Shown here: positions 5,892 through 10,827 of the stretch, piece after piece | How positions within the stretch are numbered: position 1 is the stretch's first letter | Layout: the number at the start of each line of letters is the position of its first letter | Assembly (NCBI GenBank): GCA_964590495.1 | Contig: CAZPWQ010000118.1 | Coordinates: 1 to 10,827 of the forward strand | Reading direction: 5' to 3' | From: CAZPWQ01 sp964590495 | GTDB taxonomy: Bacteria > Bacteroidota > Rhodothermia > Balneolales > Balneolaceae | Length of the DNA stretch: 10,827 bases | Translations under genes and position numbers: made by a program | The notes under the pieces: model-generated | Seen by the model: the letters and a program-made list of their open reading frames with translations, nothing else | Database searches by the model: none | What the model was told of the DNA's origin: nothing

Positions 5892-6812
5892 ATGGCAGTT
5901 ATTGAAGTAAACAATATTCGAAAATCATTTGGAGAGATTCGTGCGGTTGATAATGTAAGTTTTAACATATTTAAAGGACGTATTTTTGGTTTGCTCGGTC
6001 CCAACGGAGCGGGCAAAACAACAGCGATCCGCATGATTAACCACATAATTATTGCCGACAGCGGTTCCATTACAATAAACGGAAAGAAAGTAAGTGCCGA
6101 AACCCAAAAACTGATCGGTTATATGCCGGAAGAGCGCGGTCTCTATAAAAAGATGAAAGTTGGTGAGCAGTTGATTTACCTGGGACAACTGAAAGGACTT
6201 TCTTACAGAGAAGCAACTGAAGCAACCAAATACTGGCTCGACCGTTTTGAAGCCGCAGACTGGTTCAACAAACAGATCGGAGAGCTGTCGAAGGGGATGT
6301 CCCAAAAAATACAATTCATAGCTACTATTGTTCACGATCCCGACATTTATATTTTCGACGAGCCTTTCAGCGGACTTGATCCTATCAACAGTGAAATGCT
6401 GAAGGAGATCGTAATCGAACTGAGGGATAAGGGCAAATCGATACTTTTCTCGACCCATCGCATGGAGCAGGTTGAACAGATGTGTAACGACATCTGCCTT
6501 TTCAATAAAGGCAAGGCCGTACTGAAGGGGAATCTTCGTGAAATCAAGCAATCGTTCGGTAAAAATACTATTAATCTCGAATTTCATGGCGACCAAAGTT
6601 TTTTGGACCGGCTTGAGGGCGTGCGAATCAATAACCGCTCCACGAATTTTGCTGAAATACGCGTACTGAACGGTCAGAATATGCAGGATATCCTGAAAAT
6701 CGCCATGGAGCATGCGGAAATTTACAAGTTTGAGCGAATCGAACCCTCCCTTACGGAAATATTTATATCCACAGTTGGTGAAGACAATATTAATCCCAAG
6801 GAGATAAGCTGA
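5892..6812 (+). CDS. ABC transporter ATP-binding protein, NatA/YhaQ type with DUF4162-like C-terminus
   Basis: The ATPase subunit of an ABC-2 exporter; it drives the permease encoded 2 bases downstream. The 306 residues show Walker A GPNGAGKTT (36-44), a GYMPEERGLY segment in place of the usual Q-loop (76-85, Glu80 at the Gln position), signature LSKGMSQ (132-138), Walker B IYIFDEPFSGLDP (152-164) and the switch histidine STHRMEQ (His189). The EERGLY and SKGMSQ variants are normal for this subfamily. From about 215 on, a separate domain (NTINLEFHG...EPSLTEIFIS) resembles the DUF4162 C-terminal domain. I chose ATG at 5892 because AGGG (5882-5885) sits 6 bases before it; ATG at 5886 would add two residues but leave no room for a ribosome site. 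The substrate cannot be read from the sequence. Relatives are annotated as sodium, antibiotic or peptide exporters. Confidence 0.93.
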   Translation: MAVIEVNNIRKSFGEIRAVDNVSFNIFKGRIFGLLGPNGAGKTTAIRMINHIIIADSGSITINGKKVSAETQKLIGYMPEERGLYKKMKVGEQLIYLGQLKGLSYREATEATKYWLDRFEAADWFNKQIGELSKGMSQKIQFIATIVHDPDIYIFDEPFSGLDPINSEMLKEIVIELRDKGKSILFSTHRMEQVEQMCNDICLFNKGKAVLKGNLREIKQSFGKNTINLEFHGDQSFLDRLEGVRINNRSTNFAEIRVLNGQNMQDILKIAMEHAEIYKFERIEPSLTEIFISTVGEDNINPKEIS

Positions 6813-6814
6813 TT

Positions 6815-8107
6815 ATGAGCCTGCGTCAAATAGTATTGGTATTGAAACGTGAATACCTTACCCGTGTCAAGAGTAAAGCGTTTATTCTTCTGACGATCCT
6901 GTTGCCTCTCGGAATGGCGGCATTTGTTGCCGTTATGATAGGTATCTCTTTATGGGATGCGGAAAGTGAGCATCAAATAGCTATTGTTGATAAAACAGAA
7001 GTAATATATCCCCGTCTGAAGGAAACGAATGAAGTACGTTATACAGATGCGGCCGGCGTACCCCAGGATTCCCTCCGGGATATGGTCATCAGAAATACGA
7101 TAGAAGGATTCCTGGTTATTGATGAAGAAAATATTGTTGCAGATAAAAATACGGAACTGGTTTACAGCGGAAGCGGAGGTATTTCACTGTTGAATTCTGT
7201 AAGAAATGAACTACGCGATGCTATCCGGGAAGAGCGTCTGGACCGGGCGAATGTCTCGGAAAACGTTAAAGAAATATATGCCAGCAGAGCAGGGCTTGAT
7301 ACCAGAAAGCTCACCAAAGAAGGTGTTGAAACAGAAGATGATACCGGGTTCAGAACAGGCATAGGCATTTTTATGGGCGTAATAATTTTCGGTGTACTTC
7401 TGGGATACGGCGGCTGGCTGACCCGAAGCGTTATCGAAGAAAAGACGAGCCGCATTATTGAGGTGATTGCTTCTTCCGTTAAACCCATGGAGCTTTTGAT
7501 CGGAAAAATACTGGGAGTAGCAGCATTGGCAATAACACAAATCGGTATCTGGATTATTGCAGGAGTAGGATTGAGTGCGGCTGCCGCGCCGGTTGCCGGT
7601 TTGTTTATGGACAGCCAGATGCAGAATATGCCCGAAGGTACGGCCGAAGCGGCGTCAAATCCCGCTATCTTGGAAATTCCCAGTATCGAGACTTCCCTGA
7701 TAATTTATTTTGTCCTTTTCTTCATCCTTGGATTTTTGATCTACAGCTCCCTTTTTGCAGCTATTGGTTCGGCTGTGGATTCGGAGACAGATACACAACA
7801 GTTTATGTTCCCGGTGATGATCCCGATTATGATTGCATATGTTTTTTTATTTCAGATGGTAAAATCTCCGGATTCATTTATGGCTGTTGTTGCTTCAATA
7901 ATACCGTTTTTCTCTCCAATACTGATGGTGTCGCGAATTGCTATTACAGATGTCCCCTTCTGGCAAATTGGTCTCTCAATAATTCTGATGATCTTTACCT
8001 TTATCGGCACGATCTGGCTCAGCGCTAAAATATACAGCGTCGGAATTCTCAGCTACGGCAAAAGCGCAAACTTTCGCGAACTCTGGAAATGGATACGCCA
8101 GGGGTGA
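6815..8107 (+). CDS. ABC-2 type permease, NatB/YhaP family
   Basis: Inner-membrane partner of the preceding ATPase, 430 residues. A short cytoplasmic helix (LRQIVLVLKREYLTRVKSK) leads into membrane segment 1 (about 22-47). A large extracytoplasmic domain (about 48-180) follows, then segments at roughly 182-203, 231-263, 294-320, 329-348, 355-377 and 382-408. The conserved cytoplasmic motif WLTRSVIEEKTSRIIEVI with SSVKPMELLIGK (201-231) is the hallmark of the ABC-2 (ABC2_membrane_3) family. AAGGAG (6798-6803) lies 11 bases before the ATG, and only 2 bases separate it from the upstream stop, so the two genes form one operon. A charged C-terminus (ELWKWIRQG) completes the protein. Its length and layout are normal. 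Substrate unknown; export rather than import is expected because no binding protein is present. Confidence 0.92.
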   Translation: MSLRQIVLVLKREYLTRVKSKAFILLTILLPLGMAAFVAVMIGISLWDAESEHQIAIVDKTEVIYPRLKETNEVRYTDAAGVPQDSLRDMVIRNTIEGFLVIDEENIVADKNTELVYSGSGGISLLNSVRNELRDAIREERLDRANVSENVKEIYASRAGLDTRKLTKEGVETEDDTGFRTGIGIFMGVIIFGVLLGYGGWLTRSVIEEKTSRIIEVIASSVKPMELLIGKILGVAALAITQIGIWIIAGVGLSAAAAPVAGLFMDSQMQNMPEGTAEAASNPAILEIPSIETSLIIYFVLFFILGFLIYSSLFAAIGSAVDSETDTQQFMFPVMIPIMIAYVFLFQMVKSPDSFMAVVASIIPFFSPILMVSRIAITDVPFWQIGLSIILMIFTFIGTIWLSAKIYSVGILSYGKSANFRELWKWIRQG

Positions 8108-8113
8108 GCCCGT

Positions 8114-8178
8114 GATACGTAATGCGTAATGCGTAAATTAGTACTAGGTATTTCCTTACGCATTACGAATTACGCATT
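8114..8178. terminator. Long inverted repeat between convergent genes, likely bidirectional terminator
   Basis: Arms at 8114-8136 and 8156-8178 (23 bases each, about 20 of 23 paired) are built from iterated TAATGCGTAA / TTACGCATTA units around a 19-base loop. The left arm begins 6 bases after the permease stop at 8107, and the right arm runs into the stop codon of the gene on the other strand. The position is ideal for ending both transcripts, although there is no long U-tract. The TACG/ATTACGCATT units also look like a dispersed simple repeat. Confidence 0.6.
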
Positions 8179-10522
8179 ATTCAAACATTTTCTGCATAGC
8201 CCGGTGTACGCGTGCGTCATATTCATCGTGGATCCAAACCTCTATCATCTCCCGCACCTCGTCATCCTGTACATTGTTAAGACCCTGTACGAGAAGATAA
8301 CGTATTCTCGGATCCTTATCTCTAAGCAGGTCGTCGGCCCTGGAAAGCCAGTCGGCCGGTGTATGATCGTTCTGTATTAATATTTCCATGGCTGCTTCCC
8401 GTACGCCGTAATCAAAATCCGAATCCAGGTAAAGAGCAGCCTGTTTTACAGCAATATCTGTCTCTCCCATATTTGCCAACTCGCGTGTAGCATAAATAGC
8501 GCGGAAGCCTGCCGTATCCGACTTCACCATCTGAGAAACAAATGAGCGATATCTTTCGCTGTCTACAATGGCTGTCAATGTCTTATTTGCCTTCTGAAAA
8601 AACTTCATATCCTCTGCATTATGGGTGGCATTCTCGACACTTCTTATAATATTTTCATTCTGCGGATAATTCTGAAGTGCTGTCAGGGCAGCTTCCCTTA
8701 TATTCTGGTTTTCACTTTTCAAAGCATCAACAAATACCTGCTCTGTACCTGATGCTCCCCGGGTAATCTGAGCCATTGAACGTAACAGAGCAGCCTGAAC
8801 TTCAGGTTCGAGATCACGGTTCATAAAATCCTTAATAGCCAGTTGCAGATCCGGGTTATCTGAGTGATGACCCAGTTTACGTGCTGCTTCAGCACGTTCT
8901 GCTACTGTATCTGCATTACGTAATTCATAAATCAGGAATGATGCGGGTTTGTACTGATCCAGGTGCAAATCGGGATATTCCGTAGTATCAATTCTAAAGG
9001 TATTAATTGCAGGATCTACATTAACAACCAGGGAATCACGCTCGCCGGTAAAGGTTATTTCGGCAGTATCTGTCCTGTCGCTGTAAACTTCAATAGTTCT
9101 CAGGCTGGTAAGTTCTTTGTACATCCCGTGCAGAGCTTCAAAACCAAGGATAAGCCTGCCGTCAGCCTCATCTAAATTGTAGGTAACTTTGTAAGCCACG
9201 GAATCGTCGACACTTTCGTCTCCTTCATGTTCCGTTGAAAAATCAGGAACATCAAATAAAGGTTGTCCGCTTCTTATGTACCAGTGATCCGCATAATCAC
9301 TCCAGTTTATAACCCGCCCTGTCTCACTTAAAACACTCTCCATACTGTTGACAATTATTGTTTTCATATTTTGATTGCTCCAGGTATCCAACCCCTGCCG
9401 CCAGTACTGCCATCTCTGCGGACCAAATACATCATACACGGTGGACGAATCGAGTGAAGGTGTATCTTTATTTGTAATTTCAGGTATATCTTCTTCACTC
9501 ATCCTGTCAACCGCTAATGCCTGGTAGAGCGAAATAGCGTCACCCTCACTCCACTGTTCTTCGCGCTGGTAAACACCGAACCATTGTGCAGCGATACCTC
9601 TGTATAGTTGAGCCTTCCACCCTCCCCTGTTTTTATACAAAAAAACCGTCGAGGCTCCCCATGATTTTGTTTCCCAGTGGTGATCATCCAAAATTATAAT
9701 ATTTAAGCGTCCGAACGGGTATTCCAGGCCCAGTTCTTCCTCTGCTCTTTTTAGAAAATCATATGCATCTTGCAATATTTCCTGCCCGATATCTTCATCC
9801 TCATACCCCTGTTCAACAGCTACATTAATTCGTTTTATCCCGAATGATGTTGAATTGTTATTAAAATTACCCGCTGCAAAAGAGAGTCCCGAAGCCGGAA
9901 CTTTATCATCGCTCGTAAAGGTGTAACGGATATTGTCAACCGAGGTTATTTCCTGGTTTGTTTTTCTTCCCGTAGCCCATACCGTATAACCGGAGGGTAC
10001 AGTAATATCCATTGTACTTGTAAACGTTACATGTGGATTGTCAACCGTGGGTAGCCAGTGGCGCTGGGACGCGGGAAGCAGGGAAGTCCAAACCGTGCCG
10101 TGAACATTATTTAATAAACCAAAACGGGGGATACTGTTGTATTTAATATGGAGATCGTAGCTTTCTCCGGTTTCGGATGAATCCGGCAGAGTGACTATTA
10201 AAGAGTCGTTACTTAAATGATAATCCGCTTCTTCTTCATTAAGCGAAACCGCCTCAATTTCCATCCGGGTTGCATTTAAAATGACCGAATCAGCACCGGA
10301 AATATTAGCTGTCAGATTATATGCGGCGGCACCTTCAATACGCTGCGAATCGGGCTGTACAACCAGCTGTAAATCAAGACTTTCAAAAGTGAAATCCAGT
10401 TTGGGATATTTTTCATGATCAAAAGACTGGGCGTTGGCAGAGAGAGGCAGTAATTGAACGGCAAAAAGCAGGAATGGGAAAAGCAATAAATATGATAAAG
10501 TAGTTCGGTTGATTGTCCTCAT
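8177..10522 (-). CDS. Exported M1-aminopeptidase-like protein with HEAT-like repeats, predicted inactive
   Basis: A 781-residue protein with a Sec signal peptide (hydrophobic YLLLFPFLLFAVQLLPL, cleavage near SANA-Q, residue 31). Residues about 40-225 resemble the M1 N-terminal beta domain, including RHWLPTVDNPHVTF (154-167) and WATGR. Residues about 235-420 resemble the M1 catalytic domain: YPFGRLNIII (268-277), WGAST (288-292) where GAMEN is expected, and RGIAAQWFG (308-316) aligned to HELAHQWFG. Both zinc histidines and the catalytic glutamate are replaced (R, G, A), so peptidase activity is not expected. WSEG (Glu326) may be the relic of the third ligand. Residues about 535-781 are helical HEAT-like repeats (for example VREAAMEIL, RIRYLLVQGL). 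The ATG at 10522 fits the signal peptide; TTG at 10537 would add five residues. It acts outside the inner membrane, perhaps as a binding scaffold. It is convergent to the ABC operon and transcribed alone. Confidence 0.8.
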   Translation of the reverse strand: MRTINRTTLSYLLLFPFLLFAVQLLPLSANAQSFDHEKYPKLDFTFESLDLQLVVQPDSQRIEGAAAYNLTANISGADSVILNATRMEIEAVSLNEEEADYHLSNDSLIVTLPDSSETGESYDLHIKYNSIPRFGLLNNVHGTVWTSLLPASQRHWLPTVDNPHVTFTSTMDITVPSGYTVWATGRKTNQEITSVDNIRYTFTSDDKVPASGLSFAAGNFNNNSTSFGIKRINVAVEQGYEDEDIGQEILQDAYDFLKRAEEELGLEYPFGRLNIIILDDHHWETKSWGASTVFLYKNRGGWKAQLYRGIAAQWFGVYQREEQWSEGDAISLYQALAVDRMSEEDIPEITNKDTPSLDSSTVYDVFGPQRWQYWRQGLDTWSNQNMKTIIVNSMESVLSETGRVINWSDYADHWYIRSGQPLFDVPDFSTEHEGDESVDDSVAYKVTYNLDEADGRLILGFEALHGMYKELTSLRTIEVYSDRTDTAEITFTGERDSLVVNVDPAINTFRIDTTEYPDLHLDQYKPASFLIYELRNADTVAERAEAARKLGHHSDNPDLQLAIKDFMNRDLEPEVQAALLRSMAQITRGASGTEQVFVDALKSENQNIREAALTALQNYPQNENIIRSVENATHNAEDMKFFQKANKTLTAIVDSERYRSFVSQMVKSDTAGFRAIYATRELANMGETDIAVKQAALYLDSDFDYGVREAAMEILIQNDHTPADWLSRADDLLRDKDPRIRYLLVQGLNNVQDDEVREMIEVWIHDEYDARVHRAMQKMFE

Positions 10523-10658
10523 GAAAATACGGTACAAATGTTGATTATTATTTTATATAAAATACAATATTCCAGACAGAGAATATAGGAAGTCTGCTGC
10601 TACTGAATAAACCATTTAGTAATCTAAGTGAATCTGCTTCAAGAATGTTTCCTAGACT

Positions 10659-10697
10659 CCCGTCAGACCGCTGGTCCTGCGGTCCGACGGGTTCGAC
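10659..10697. repeat. Hairpin repeat element, right copy (inverted)
   Basis: Arms CCCGTCAGACCGC (10659-10671) and GCGGTCCGACGGG (10679-10691) pair over 12 of 13 positions around a 7-base loop, followed by TTCGAC. The reverse complement matches the left copy at 63-101 closely, with 20 identical bases then the same layout and a different loop. The loops differ while the stems are kept, which suggests selection or conversion acting on the hairpin. Confidence 0.7.
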
Positions 10698-10766
10698 AGG
10701 ACACGGTGCCTTTTCGGACCCATCCTCCGTCTCCTTCCCGCCGGCAGGCTGTCACCTCCTATTCAA

Positions 10767-10827
10767 TGAGGGTGTCCAAAAAGTCATTTTTCAATAAATA
10801 TCAGTTAATTTTTTTAAGATTTTATTT
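10767..10827. mobile_element. Possible insertion-sequence end, cut by the window edge
   Basis: The sequence switches abruptly from GC-rich to AT-rich at GAGGGTGTCCAAAAAGTCA (10768-10786). From memory this kind of GGGTGTC-AAAAAGT start resembles terminal inverted repeats of some DDE-transposase insertion sequences (IS1182-like). No transposase or second end is visible, so this rests on a short motif only. Confidence 0.3.

Larger units (their letters stand above)
10523..10827. other. Non-coding right flank
   Basis: No gene is visible. The first ~60 bases are AT-rich and should hold the promoter of the leftward M1-like gene (minus-strand AACATTTG near 10533-10540 differs at one base from TAnnTTTG, but I find no matching -33 box). 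A GC-rich hairpin element lies at 10659-10697, then GC-rich sequence to about 10760. A sharp change to AT-rich DNA starts near 10765 and may be the end of an insertion sequence. Confidence 0.5.

Noticed and set aside
5925..6713. 262-codon minus-strand frame opposite the ABC ATPase
   Set aside because: It lies wholly within a gene with all ABC motifs intact; its translation shows no recognisable motif.
8129..8380. 83-codon plus-strand frame over the end of the M1-like gene
   Set aside because: It starts inside the intergenic inverted repeat and runs antisense to the HEAT-like tail; no supporting signal.
10523..10537. TTG at 10537 as the start of the M1-like gene
   Set aside because: The ATG at 10522 gives a standard signal peptide (MRTINRTTLS then a hydrophobic core); the TTG adds residues without need.

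Overview
The window looks like chromosomal DNA from a mesophilic member of the Fibrobacterota-Chlorobiota-Bacteroidota (FCB) group, most likely near Balneolota/Rhodothermota or Bacteroidota. The clues are an HU-like/DUF4469 protein, a NatA/NatB-type ABC pair in the style common in that group, several starts with little or no Shine-Dalgarno sequence, one candidate TAnnTTTG promoter box, and intergenic DNA full of short palindromic repeats. This placement is inferred from family resemblance; no rRNA or marker gene is present.

Layout from left to right. 1-456: non-coding, with a hairpin element and an 18-bp perfect palindrome. 457-1161 (+): HU-like DNA-binding protein with a C-terminal DUF4469 domain, closed by a strong hairpin at 1205-1233. 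1239-1414: eight tandem 22-bp units, most able to form a small hairpin. 1415-2788: a repeat-rich region with one 5'-truncated gene remnant on the minus strand (1638-1970). 2789-5511 (-): a two-gene glycogen operon, glgA then glgC, overlapping by ATGA. 5512-5891: a divergent intergenic region mostly filled by a ~234-bp imperfect palindrome. 5892-8107 (+): an ABC exporter operon, ATPase then permease, 2 bases apart. 8114-8178: a long inverted repeat between convergent genes. 8177-10522 (-): a secreted M1-aminopeptidase-like protein with HEAT-like repeats whose zinc-binding motif has been lost. 10523-10827: non-coding, with an inverted copy of the left-end hairpin element and a possible insertion-sequence end running off the window.

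The genes form three separate units. GlgC makes ADP-glucose and GlgA polymerises it into alpha-1,4-glucan, so this operon is the committed part of glycogen synthesis. GlgC is strikingly like the cyanobacterial/plant enzymes and keeps both lysines tied to 3-phosphoglycerate activation there. The ABC pair is an exporter of unknown substrate. The M1-like protein is probably a non-catalytic exported binding or scaffold protein. I see no defence system, CRISPR array, tRNA or rRNA. The least explained items are the 22-bp hairpin array, the dead M1 protein and the palindromic elements.
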